DNA from: DAORDI01 sp035345895
GTDB taxonomy: Bacteria > Spirochaetota > Leptospiria > Leptospirales > Leptospiraceae
Direction: 5' to 3'
Assembly: GCA_035345895.1 (NCBI GenBank)
Contig: DAORDI010000015.1
Coordinates: 1 to 38,082 of the forward strand
DNA length: 38,082 nt
Below are positions 9,613 through 17,543 of the stretch, piece by piece. The translations under genes were made by a program, and so were the position numbers. The notes under the pieces were generated by a model, which did no database searches, was not told the origin of the DNA, and worked only from the letters and a program-made list of their open reading frames with translations. Position 1 is the stretch's first letter. Each line of letters starts with the position of its first letter.

Positions 9613-10653
9613 TTATTGTTTTGTAGGCGCTGCAGGAGCAGAACCTTTTGCAGGAGCTCCACCTTTATCGCCGCACTTGACTGTACGATATGGATCACCA
9701 GGAGTTCTCTTGTCGATCATTGCATCCAATTTAGCTTTGTTAGCACAATCTTCATCATCAAAATCCAGGTTTGCTCCATCAAAATGCACTTCAAATGTGT
9801 CAGTAAGTACTCTGAATTCATCAAAGAAAAGAATCACTGGATCACCTGAGGATCTGTAATTGGAACGGAGTTTAAACTGCTTAAATACAGCTGTTCTGGT
9901 TGCAGGGTAGTTGCTTGAAAACTGTGGTATAGAGACTGGGATTTTTGCAGTCATTGGTCTCCATCCTACAAATCCGACAGAACCGAATTTTACAATGTGA
10001 GTATCACCTTTGTAATCTTCAATCCAGCCTTCCAGATCATAATCATTTCCACGGCCGCAAACCCAAACGGAAAGTGCCTTAGCTACACTAGGAAGATCGA
10101 TACCGTAAATTTTGTATTCCAGATCGAGAACTTTTCTGTCTTCTGGAGACTTTTTAGCTTCATTTCTGTCTAAATTTGCCTCATTTCCAGTCAGGAACGT
10201 TCTGTATCTCTTTACTTGGTAATCAGGTGTTCTAGGCGGACGAATAGTCACTTCATTGTTTCCAGAGTATGTAAACTGAAATTTGACTCCAAGAACTTTC
10301 AGGTTCTTTTTCTCTTCATCTTTTCTGGTATCCAAATATCTTACGTCGCGTGGGTATGCACCATCCAAATACTTCACTTCTCTCATCGCCATTGATGTAG
10401 GAGCCAGTTTTGGATCATATTTGGCTTGTTCCAAATTGTCTGGGTAAGTCATACTGTCTTTATCAGTAAATACCTGCCAAAGATCAGTTTTATCCCAGTT
10501 TTCCAAAGTAATTGCTCTCAGCTCACCTTGTGAGAGATCATTACCATTGGAGGTTTTCACTCCCTTTTGCTGTGCGAAAGCAAAACCTGCAACTCCGGCA
10601 AGTGTGATCCCAACCGAAGCGATTCCAGCTAAAATTGCTTTTTTCTTGTTCAT
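9613..10653 (-). CDS. flaA1: Periplasmic flagellar filament sheath protein FlaA1
   Basis: This 346-aa protein has a Sec signal peptide that probably ends at AFA before QQKG. It carries the FlaA-type core: VLGVKF, later SVWVCGRGNDYDLEGWIEDYKGDTHIVKFGSVGFVGW read as consecutive blocks, and a jelly-roll-like end with DEFRVLTD. The C-terminus is an Ala/Pro/Lys tail. In spirochaetes FlaA proteins coat the FlaB core of the periplasmic flagellum. Two FlaA genes side by side match the flaA2-flaA1 arrangement known in Leptospira; the larger, downstream one is called FlaA1 by size and order. AGGGG precedes ATG 10653 by about 8 bases. It is 26 bp from flaA2 and followed by a strong terminator. Confidence 0.88.
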   Translation of the reverse strand: MNKKKAILAGIASVGITLAGVAGFAFAQQKGVKTSNGNDLSQGELRAITLENWDKTDLWQVFTDKDSMTYPDNLEQAKYDPKLAPTSMAMREVKYLDGAYPRDVRYLDTRKDEEKKNLKVLGVKFQFTYSGNNEVTIRPPRTPDYQVKRYRTFLTGNEANLDRNEAKKSPEDRKVLDLEYKIYGIDLPSVAKALSVWVCGRGNDYDLEGWIEDYKGDTHIVKFGSVGFVGWRPMTAKIPVSIPQFSSNYPATRTAVFKQFKLRSNYRSSGDPVILFFDEFRVLTDTFEVHFDGANLDFDDEDCANKAKLDAMIDKRTPGDPYRTVKCGDKGGAPAKGSAPAAPTKQ

Positions 10654-10679
10654 TTTTGTACCCCTATACCAAATAATTT

Positions 10680-11462
10680 CTACCAGTTGTCTTTGATTTC
10701 AAAACCAGGATAAACAGATTCCTGCTTGTCTGTTCTGACTTCCAGATCATCTACATAAAAGTAAAATTCTCCGCCGACTTCATGAACATCGCTTGTTACA
10801 AATAATGAAACGAATCTGATGTTTTTGTCAAGAAGGGAGTATCTTGCACTTTGTGGAATAAAACCAGGAATCGGAGCAGTAAGACGTCTCCATCCAAAGA
10901 AATCGAGTCTGCCCAAACGAATATTGTGAGTATTTCCTCTGTAATCTCTAAATTTTGCATAAAGAGTGTGACGGTATTTTCTGCCCAATACCCAAATAGA
11001 TACTTGGCGAGCTTTCCCTTTGATGATGAATTCTTGAGGAGGAGCAACTTCCACTCTGTCAAATCCTCTGTTAGCAAAGTAAGTTTTCACTCCCAGAACA
11101 TGATTTTTTCCGATTTTTTCATCCTGATTGTCAGTAGCTGGATTATAATTACCTTTGTCATCCTTTGTATCTGGCATGCTTTTTTCATCAAATACATCTT
11201 TAATGAGTCCTCTCTGGATCATCTTCAGAGTTTTAGTCTCTCCGAGCGGTGTTGTGGATTTTGCACGCCAATCTTCAGCCATTTCGAAATCTTCCAATGT
11301 CACTCTTTCGAGTGCATCGCCCAGCTTGCCGCCTGCAGGAGCATTATTGCCTCCAGCGGGAGCAGGCTGTTTTGCTGGTGCCGGTGTCGTAGCTTGAGCA
11401 CTTACGGATGTATATGATACAAACGCAAGAACTGCCGTTAACAAGAATGATTTGAACTTCAT
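10680..11462 (-). CDS. flaA2: Periplasmic flagellar filament sheath protein FlaA2
   Basis: This protein of about 260 aa has a signal peptide (MKFKSFLLTAVLAFVSYTSVSA), then an Ala/Pro/Gly-rich linker. The FlaA core follows, with blocks VLGVKTYFANRG, VSIWVLGRKYRHTLYAKF, YRGNTHNIRLGRL and DFFGWRRL that parallel FlaA1. It ends with a VDDLEVRTD strand and a short tail. ATG 11462 was chosen because GGAGAG lies 6 bases upstream and it gives a clean signal peptide; the frame extends 12 codons further upstream without a start signal. It is the middle gene of the pur-flaA2-flaA1 unit. The name FlaA2 follows the Leptospira order (smaller, upstream). Confidence 0.87.
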   Translation of the reverse strand: MKFKSFLLTAVLAFVSYTSVSAQATTPAPAKQPAPAGGNNAPAGGKLGDALERVTLEDFEMAEDWRAKSTTPLGETKTLKMIQRGLIKDVFDEKSMPDTKDDKGNYNPATDNQDEKIGKNHVLGVKTYFANRGFDRVEVAPPQEFIIKGKARQVSIWVLGRKYRHTLYAKFRDYRGNTHNIRLGRLDFFGWRRLTAPIPGFIPQSARYSLLDKNIRFVSLFVTSDVHEVGGEFYFYVDDLEVRTDKQESVYPGFEIKDNW

Positions 11463-11502
11463 TAGAAACTCTCCTTCACTTTTTCTATAAAAATACACAG
11501 TT

Positions 11503-11733
11503 TCAACCGACCAGTGTTTTCATCCCCTGATTCTCTGCCATTGAATTTTTGAATCGGGAGAGAATTTCTATCATTTTCTCTACCCCTTCTTCAGGTATGA
11601 AAATCGAAGATTTTTTGCTGTTTGACCATTCTGAGACTTTCAGATAATAACCAGCCTGGTTTCTCTTTAAATCCACAAGGAAAGTTTTATTCTGCGTAAT
11701 AACTTTCTCTGTCAAAATTTCCGGTTCAGTCAT
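11503..11733 (-). CDS. Small PUR-family (DUF3276-type) DNA/RNA-binding protein
   Basis: This 76-aa protein contains the single PUR repeat layout: an LTEKVITQNKTFLVDLK strand pair, then NQAGYYLKVSEW, then a basic stretch and SSIFIPEEGVEKMIEIL. It resembles the bacterial PUR-alpha-like family (DUF3276), which includes Borrelia BpuR, a protein that binds DNA and RNA and represses its own translation (established for Borrelia). ATG 11733 is preceded by GAGGAAG. A TTG at 11817 in the same frame lies upstream of the predicted transcription start. It is the first gene of the flaA operon, 40 bp before flaA2, so it may control sheath expression. That role is inference. Confidence 0.72.
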   Translation of the reverse strand: MTEPEILTEKVITQNKTFLVDLKRNQAGYYLKVSEWSNSKKSSIFIPEEGVEKMIEILSRFKNSMAENQGMKTLVG

Positions 11734-11786
11734 CCCTGCTTCCTCAAAATGTACAAATTTCCGGTCAGTAAAATTTGCTTCTATAT

Positions 11787-11813
11787 TTATCGGTAAATCT
11801 AAATCAAAACTTA
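11787..11813 (-). promoter_or_regulatory. Sigma-28 (FliA)-type promoter for pur-flaA2-flaA1
   Basis: On the minus strand TAAGTTTT, an 11-base spacer and ACCGATAA match the flagellar sigma-28 consensus (TAAAGTTT, N11, GCCGATAA) at 6/8 and 7/8 positions with exact spacing. The expected start of transcription near 11780 leaves a leader of about 47 bases before ATG 11733. Confidence 0.75.
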
Positions 11814-12143
11814 GCAACCCAAAAAAAACAGTACAAAGGTTTTTTTACAAAAATCGAAAAACTCTCTTTTTTTATTGAAACTGATTGAGCCGTTGAAGGC
11901 TGAGGAAAGACAGGATTATACGCCAGTAAAATCAATGTTTTCATTTTTGCAGAAATTTGAGAAAAAATCCGGATATTAACTATTTTTGGGGAATAATTCT
12001 TGAATCCTGCCGATATCTTTTAGACTGATCTATTGGAGTCCCCGCATTCATCGGACATCTGATTTCAGAACTGGAATTGCCCCGAATACAAGAATGTTCC
12101 GGAAGTCAGAAATTGACATATTAGAGGAGAATACCAGGCAGGC
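11814..12143. other. Divergent intergenic region
   Basis: This stretch separates the divergent pur-flaA operon and the hydrolase lipoprotein gene. It is A+T-rich with several A and T tracts at 11820-11875. No ORF, RNA gene or clear hairpin was seen. A GCCGATAT at 12009-12016 and a TTGACA at 12113-12118 lack partner boxes. Confidence 0.5.
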
Positions 12144-13199
12144 ATGAAAAATCTACTATTCATTTTAATTTTCCTGATAATAAAATGCGGTGAACATAAG
12201 GGAATCAAAGGTGAAATTTTCCAGCCTGTGACAGAAGACGGCTGGAAAATCACTGTTGAGCATTTTCTGCCGAAACCGGGAAGCCCCAAAAGGAAGTATC
12301 CTGCTGTATTTCTTCACGGCATTGTTGAGAACAGAAAAGTCTATTCCCTGAACGGAGACAAATCTTTCGTAAAGAATTTTACCGACAGCGGCTATGATGT
12401 CTGGACATTTGATCTTCGCGGAAAAAAAGAAGCAGATGACAGCTCATGGTTTTTTGGTAAGAGAACTTATAATTACAGCTTTGATGAACACTGCAGATAC
12501 GATGCTGATACGGCACTGAACTTTATTCTCAAGGCTTCCGGAACAGATAAAGTCAACTGGATCGGACACAGTATGGGCGGAATGGTCATGTACATGAGAA
12601 TCGGAACGATGAATGAAAACAGGGTTGCAAATCTTGTCACTCTGGGTTCTCCTTTTCTGTTCCCTTTCCCGTCATGGAAACTCAAAATCCAGAAGAAGGC
12701 AGGTTTTTTTACACCTCTTTTCTGGGTAATCCCTTCCGGTTTTTTTTCCAGAATCATGGGATATACCGGTCTGCCTATGATGAATGAACAATATCTCTCG
12801 TCAATGTACTGGTACCCCCCGAATCTAGGTGAAGAAAATGAGAAAGAGCTGTTTAAATACGGAATAGACGATGAAAGTCCTAAGCTGCTTGCTCAATTTG
12901 CGGAATCTCTCGGAGAATGGAGTTACAGATCTAAGGACGGAAAGACTGATTTTACTGAAAACCTCAGAAATATTCATATTCCCGCACTTCTTGTAGCAGG
13001 AAGACGGGATCATATGGGTTCGCCCTACCAAGTGCGTTATGTATATGACAGGATCTCAAGCAGAGACAGGACAATGATGGTCATAGGCAGGACGGAGGGC
13101 AAATCTGAGGATTACGGGCATGTGGATCTGGTCATTTCAAAAGACTCTGTAAAGGACATCCAGATGCCGATCATTGAATGGCTGAACAGGAGAAATTAA
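12144..13199 (+). CDS. Alpha/beta-hydrolase (lipase-like) lipoprotein
   Basis: This 351-aa protein has a short lipoprotein signal with Cys15 (LIIKC). The hydrolase fold is clear. An oxyanion-side FLHGI is at residues 56-60 and WTFDLRG at about 87-93. The nucleophile elbow GHSMGG is at 141-146 (Ser143), a likely acid Asp lies in AGRRDHMG, and the catalytic His is in YGHVDL near the C-terminus. The fold is that of lysosomal acid/gastric lipase-like enzymes; the substrate is unknown but probably an ester or lipid in the cell envelope. An AGG/GGAG stretch precedes ATG 12144, though the spacing is loose. The next gene, another hydrolase lipoprotein, starts 4 bp after the stop. Confidence 0.87.
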   Translation: MKNLLFILIFLIIKCGEHKGIKGEIFQPVTEDGWKITVEHFLPKPGSPKRKYPAVFLHGIVENRKVYSLNGDKSFVKNFTDSGYDVWTFDLRGKKEADDSSWFFGKRTYNYSFDEHCRYDADTALNFILKASGTDKVNWIGHSMGGMVMYMRIGTMNENRVANLVTLGSPFLFPFPSWKLKIQKKAGFFTPLFWVIPSGFFSRIMGYTGLPMMNEQYLSSMYWYPPNLGEENEKELFKYGIDDESPKLLAQFAESLGEWSYRSKDGKTDFTENLRNIHIPALLVAGRRDHMGSPYQVRYVYDRISSRDRTMMVIGRTEGKSEDYGHVDLVISKDSVKDIQMPIIEWLNRRN

Positions 13200-13203
13200 G
13201 ACC

Positions 13204-14265
13204 TTGAAAATCAACTCATTCAGTCAGTCTGCAATTATAAATAAATTTATTAACTCCGGAGTTCCATCGTTTTTTTCTCATCTGCTGCGGATCAGTTTTG
13301 TTCTCTCCTTCTGGGCATGTTCCTGCACCTCGCTTCCCGTATACAAGAAGAAGGATCTGGAAAAAAAATTCATTCTTCTGGAGGGCAGAAAACAACACAG
13401 ACTGTACCTTTTTGACAGGACTTCATCAGACAGCAGAAAGGCTGTTCTGCTTGCAGATCCATATTTCCTTTCTGAAGAAAGCCTGTATCTGCAGGACTCT
13501 TATTCTTACGGAATGGAATGGAAGGATTCCTACAGACGTTCAGGAATACCGGGAAAACAGATTGTAAAGAACTCCTCAGAAAACGGGAATCTGATTTCAT
13601 ATTTGAACAAAAAGGGATATATTGTATTTCTTTTGAAATATAATGAAGAAACTGGACTGACCGATCCCGAAAGAATGGAAATCTTCGGGAAGGCAGTCAG
13701 TGAGGTTCAGAAAACAGAGATCTCGGAAATTTTTCTCGGGGGACTTTCGTTAGGAGGAAATACTGTACTTGACTATCTTTCAGAACCGGTCCCAAAAACC
13801 GTAAAGGGAGTGTTTTTCATCGGCACAGGCTTTGACTATGCATACACTGGAAGTTTTGCCGAAAAAGTTTCATCGTACCGAAAATCTGCAGTCTGCACTG
13901 ATTCAGGCGGGAATCTTTCCTGCATTCCTCCTGTGTCTAAAATTTACATTCGTAACGGACGAATTGTCTCCGTTCCGAGAAAAATTCCAGGTTCCCCGTT
14001 CAGAATCAGAAAGAATGAACCGGGAAAAATCACGGTTCCTCTTTTTGCAGTCTTCGGAAAAACAGACGGAATCAGTCCTGAAGAAACTGTATATCCGTGT
14101 TTTTATCCGGAAAAAAGAAGCAGAGATTCCAAGGCAGAATTTCTGGAGGCAAGCACTGCAAATGATCTCTCGATGGACTACGATCATTTCGATCTTTTCT
14201 TTTCAGAAAAGGCCGAGTCAGAGATTTACAAAAAAATTACAGACTGGATGGACAGCTTAAAATGA
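13204..14265 (+). CDS. Putative alpha/beta-hydrolase lipoprotein
   Basis: This 353-aa protein starts at TTG 13204, only 4 bp after the previous stop, with AGGAG about 11 bases upstream. A long N-terminal region leads to a hydrophobic segment ending in WACSC, so lipidation at Cys39 or Cys41 is plausible. The body has hydrolase hallmarks: FLGGLSLGGN with Ser182 as the likely nucleophile, VFGKTDGISPEE as the acid loop and a YDHFDLFF His loop near the C-terminus. It is more divergent than its neighbour but has the same order of motifs, so the pair may be an old duplication. It is convergent with a methyltransferase gene, leaving a single base between the two stop codons. Substrate unknown. Confidence 0.75.
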   Translation: MKINSFSQSAIINKFINSGVPSFFSHLLRISFVLSFWACSCTSLPVYKKKDLEKKFILLEGRKQHRLYLFDRTSSDSRKAVLLADPYFLSEESLYLQDSYSYGMEWKDSYRRSGIPGKQIVKNSSENGNLISYLNKKGYIVFLLKYNEETGLTDPERMEIFGKAVSEVQKTEISEIFLGGLSLGGNTVLDYLSEPVPKTVKGVFFIGTGFDYAYTGSFAEKVSSYRKSAVCTDSGGNLSCIPPVSKIYIRNGRIVSVPRKIPGSPFRIRKNEPGKITVPLFAVFGKTDGISPEETVYPCFYPEKRSRDSKAEFLEASTANDLSMDYDHFDLFFSEKAESEIYKKITDWMDSLK

Positions 14266-14266
14266 A

Positions 14267-14878
14267 TCACCTTTCCCATACTGCCTGATAAAAAGGAAGA
14301 ACTGTACTGAAATATGTTTCTTCTTTTTTAGTGAATCCGATCTTTTCAGGCATCTGATCAGTTGCCCTGTTGAGACAGCATCCGTCTGCCAGAATCCTCC
14401 ATGCCGGCGCGGCTATGTCCTGAAATTTTGAAGTCAGGGAATGATGAGATCTGATATGTTCTATCATGATCAGCTTCCCGCCTTTCTTCAGTTTCTGAAA
14501 TATGAAACGGAGAGTTTTTTCTGCATCTGGCACATTGCAGAGGACAAGTGTGCATACCGCTGCATCAAGACTGGAATTCGGAATCGTATCTTCACTCTCC
14601 AGTTTTTCAATGCTGGACACTGCGGGAATAATTTCGCATTCATATTTATTCTGCATTATTTTTTTATTAATAATATCCCACATATGCACATTCGGCTCGA
14701 CTGCCAGTACTTTGACGCCGTTTCTGTAAAAAGGAAAATTGACCCCGGTTCCGCTTCCTATTTCCAGAACGGATCCGGTAAGGTCCTTCAAGAGCCGTCT
14801 GCGTCTCCTGAACAGTTCATTTTTCTCCAGCGATCTCATAAAAGGATCATAGACTCTTGAAAAAAGATATTTATACAC
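14267..14878 (-). CDS. Class I SAM-dependent methyltransferase
   Basis: This 203-aa protein has the methyltransferase motif I VLEIGSGTGVNFPFY, the acidic residue after strand 2 (LAVEPN), a strand-4 LDAAVCTLVLCNV, then the LKKGGKLIMIEH block typical of UbiE/METTL7-like enzymes, with a Cys-Cys (GCCLNR) in the C-terminal part. It probably methylates a small molecule or lipid; the substrate is not predictable. It lies 5 bp after the TrkA-like gene and is the last gene of the hydrolase-TrkA-methyltransferase unit. Confidence 0.85.
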   Translation of the reverse strand: MYKYLFSRVYDPFMRSLEKNELFRRRRRLLKDLTGSVLEIGSGTGVNFPFYRNGVKVLAVEPNVHMWDIINKKIMQNKYECEIIPAVSSIEKLESEDTIPNSSLDAAVCTLVLCNVPDAEKTLRFIFQKLKKGGKLIMIEHIRSHHSLTSKFQDIAAPAWRILADGCCLNRATDQMPEKIGFTKKEETYFSTVLPFYQAVWER

Positions 14879-14883
14879 GGCGG

Positions 14884-15579
14884 TTAAATTGAATTCAGGA
14901 ATTTTTCCACATCTTCATGGCTTCCGAAAATTACCATGATGTCGTTCTGCTTGAATGTCATCTTCTGATCGGGAATGCCGACAGTTTCAAGAATCCTCAT
15001 ATCGTCCTTGCGCTTGCCCCCGTGTGATTTATATCTTTTGACTGTAATCAGAAGAAGCTTATGAATCTCCTTCAGTCGAACCTCATTCAGTGCCTTCCCT
15101 ACAAAAAACTCCGGAACAATGACTTCTGCAATCCTGAACTCTTCAGAAATGATCATACTGCCGCGCATATTGGAATGACCGAACATTTCTGCCATATTCT
15201 GCGCTGCCCTTTCTTCCGGATTGAATACATTCACGATTCCGAGCATTTTCAGAATTCTGATATGAAGTTCGGTCTGGTATCTTGCAATGATCTCCTTGAC
15301 CCCCATTCTTTTCAGAATGTCTGCAGTGATGATCAAGGTTTCAAAATTGTCTGCAACGGCAAGTATGACATAATCAAAATCTTCAAGACCTTGAGAACGC
15401 ATTGCATTTTCATCTGTAGCATCCATGCAGATGGCATCTGTACAATGATCCTTGATTTCTTCAATAAGGTCCATTTCCATATCAATGGCAACGACCTCAT
15501 GTTTTTCCTCGTACAGACATTTTACGAGAACCTTGCCGAAATCTCCAAGACCGATAACGGCAATTTTTTTTCTTTTCAT
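14884..15579 (-). CDS. TrkA/KtrA-type K+ uptake regulator (RCK domain)
   Basis: This 231-aa protein has an N-terminal Rossmann RCK domain with GLGDFG and the ribose-binding acid in VVAIDME, plus the typical DATDENAM and YVILAV segments. A TrkA-C domain spans about residues 145-228 (EVIVPEFFVGKALNEVRL, then NDIMVIFGS). Such proteins bind nucleotide (ATP/ADP or NAD) and gate a TrkH/KtrB potassium channel. No channel gene lies beside it here. Its ATG overlaps the stop of the upstream GAF/hydrolase gene (TGATG), so translation is probably coupled. Confidence 0.9.
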   Translation of the reverse strand: MKRKKIAVIGLGDFGKVLVKCLYEEKHEVVAIDMEMDLIEEIKDHCTDAICMDATDENAMRSQGLEDFDYVILAVADNFETLIITADILKRMGVKEIIARYQTELHIRILKMLGIVNVFNPEERAAQNMAEMFGHSNMRGSMIISEEFRIAEVIVPEFFVGKALNEVRLKEIHKLLLITVKRYKSHGGKRKDDMRILETVGIPDQKMTFKQNDIMVIFGSHEDVEKFLNSI

Positions 15580-17471
15580 CAGATGAACGCGGCTGCCAGT
15601 TTTTCCGGAACTGGATGGCTCTTGCCGGTAATCTCTTCCACCCAGTTATGAATCTCCTCACAGATGCTGTTTACAGTTTCCTGATGGAATATGATTCCAA
15701 GATGTCCCTGCTCGTAACGGAGGAGTTTCTTATAAGGAGTGTTCTGAATATCCATAATAGATTCTATTGTATGAGATGGTACAATCTTGTCCACAGTGCC
15801 CGCAATAGAGAGTACCGGAATTTTGATTTTGGAAAGATCCGCTGTATAGTTCATTGAACCGTCATAGGAATAAAATGCCTGCTCGGCAGACAGCTGCGAT
15901 CTTACAAACTGCAGAATGACCTTAATCGATTCTTCACAGAATACATCCTCCACCATAAAATACCATTCAGGAGGAGATATCTGCTTGTAACCCACGAAGT
16001 CGTTAATATTCACAACCTGTGTACTGACCTGATAGGAAAATGCCCTGAGTGAAGAATGAATATTCAGAACGAATTTGAAAAATCCGTTCAAGTCGATGGA
16101 AGATATTGTATTTCTGATCGGAAAAGAAACCAGATTGAAAAGTATATCGTATACAGTTCTGTTGTTGATCAGCTTAGAACTGTTCTTAAGAATTCCCAGT
16201 CCCATTATGTTGGAACCGAGATCCATATAACTCGGTGAGGTGATGGAAACCATTCCGACTATATTTTCATCAGGATTGATCTTGTCTCCCTTTCCGGGCA
16301 TCTTCCTGATTTTATCATAACTTCCTGCATAAAAACGAGGAATCATACCCCCCATACTGTGACCGACAACAAGAATCTTATGATCCGGATGATTGTCCTT
16401 GATCCATCTGATTACTGCTGGAAAATCATCGTGAATATAATCATCCAGAGACCAGCTGTATTTTGTCCCGTCTTTAGGAAGAGTATATCTGGAACGTCCT
16501 CTCAGATCCATACTGTAGACACGGTACCCGTATCTGAGTGCCATTTCTCTGGCAACCTTGTCCATGACCGAACGTCTGCAGAAGAATCCAGGAATCATAA
16601 GTGCAATTACTTTTGAGTCATTCATCTGTTCAGGGGCAAAATGCTTGAGACTGATTGTAAAGCCGTGAGATGTAGGAACCATATAACTCGCATCAAGCCT
16701 GTACATCATATTGTAGACATGAGAGTGAGCAATAATGGAGGTGACCGGATCTTTCTGAGTAGGCTGAACAGTGTAAAGAAGATGATGAATGGAAGAAGTA
16801 GTGTCAGCCTTTTCTATGTTCTTTCTTGCAAAATAGTCATCCCCCTTCCGGTCAACTTCGAGGGCGACCACATATTCGATCACGTCAAACAGTGTATGCA
16901 GCTGAAGAATAATATCTCTTTTCTGCTCCTCAGTAAGTTCCTTTCTTCTGATACCCCAGAGAATACCTACAGGCATTTCCTTTACTATCAGAGGAATTCC
17001 TACAGAATATCTCATTGTATCAGTCAGAAGAATCTGAAGGTTGGGGTGGACTTTTTCATTATTTCTAAGATCCATGAATTCCACTTCAGGTCTCTGCATA
17101 TGACTGTATGCCAAAACTGCCTTTTGAAGAATTCTGGCAGATTCATTTTTTTCATCATTTAATGGGATCGGTTTTGTCTTGCTGATAAAATCCGCAATAT
17201 CTTTATTGTATCTTTTTCCTATCAGTTCCTTCATCCTGAAATGAGTCGCAGAAGCAACGATTTTCATTTCACTTCCCTGGATGACTTCGAAGACAGCATG
17301 ATCGAACATGTTCTCCTGATTAAAAAAGGAAAGACCCACCATCTTGTTTACAAAGGACGACCAGACCTTTTCCAAAAAAGCAAAAACAGGTTCACTGATC
17401 GGGAAGATGTAGATATCATCATAAGGAACCATCAGACCGTTTCTTATATCTGTACTATGAAACTTTGTCAT
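15579..17471 (-). CDS. GAF-like domain fused to alpha/beta-hydrolase
   Basis: In this 630-aa protein residues about 35-205 look like a GAF sensor: they end with SVGIPLIVKEMPVGILWG and a helix EEQKRDIILQLHTLFD, as GAF domains do. Residues about 265-615 are an alpha/beta-hydrolase: MIPGFFCRR, SMDLRGRS, nucleophile GHSMGG with Ser372, an IAGTVDKIVP acid loop and a GHLGIIFH His loop. There is no signal peptide, so it is probably cytoplasmic. The hydrolase half resembles PHA-synthase/lipase-like hydrolases, substrate unknown. It is the first gene of a three-gene unit with the TrkA-like gene and a methyltransferase. The GAF call is weaker than the hydrolase call. Confidence 0.82.
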   Translation of the reverse strand: MTKFHSTDIRNGLMVPYDDIYIFPISEPVFAFLEKVWSSFVNKMVGLSFFNQENMFDHAVFEVIQGSEMKIVASATHFRMKELIGKRYNKDIADFISKTKPIPLNDEKNESARILQKAVLAYSHMQRPEVEFMDLRNNEKVHPNLQILLTDTMRYSVGIPLIVKEMPVGILWGIRRKELTEEQKRDIILQLHTLFDVIEYVVALEVDRKGDDYFARKNIEKADTTSSIHHLLYTVQPTQKDPVTSIIAHSHVYNMMYRLDASYMVPTSHGFTISLKHFAPEQMNDSKVIALMIPGFFCRRSVMDKVAREMALRYGYRVYSMDLRGRSRYTLPKDGTKYSWSLDDYIHDDFPAVIRWIKDNHPDHKILVVGHSMGGMIPRFYAGSYDKIRKMPGKGDKINPDENIVGMVSITSPSYMDLGSNIMGLGILKNSSKLINNRTVYDILFNLVSFPIRNTISSIDLNGFFKFVLNIHSSLRAFSYQVSTQVVNINDFVGYKQISPPEWYFMVEDVFCEESIKVILQFVRSQLSAEQAFYSYDGSMNYTADLSKIKIPVLSIAGTVDKIVPSHTIESIMDIQNTPYKKLLRYEQGHLGIIFHQETVNSICEEIHNWVEEITGKSHPVPEKLAAAFI

Positions 17472-17543
17472 AAAAATTTCTCACTTTACTGCATATTTTT
17501 CAGATACATTTCTGCACCTGCGAATCTTACAAATCATGAAATG

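Noticed and set aside
10851..11417. Open frame of 188 codons on the + strand opposite flaA2
   Set aside because: Shadow of flaA2; composition is that of a reverse-complement frame and no start signal is present.
11734..11817. Upstream TTG extension of the Pur gene by 28 codons
   Set aside because: It covers the sigma-28 promoter; ATG 11733 has its own ribosome binding site and the family match begins there.
12009..12016. GCCGATAT resembling a sigma-28 -10 box on the + strand
   Set aside because: The position for the -35 box (GGAATAAT) does not match, so it is probably chance.
12113..12118. Perfect TTGACA -35 box before the hydrolase lipoprotein gene
   Set aside because: No -10 box at 16-18 bp; the start codon lies only 25 bases away.
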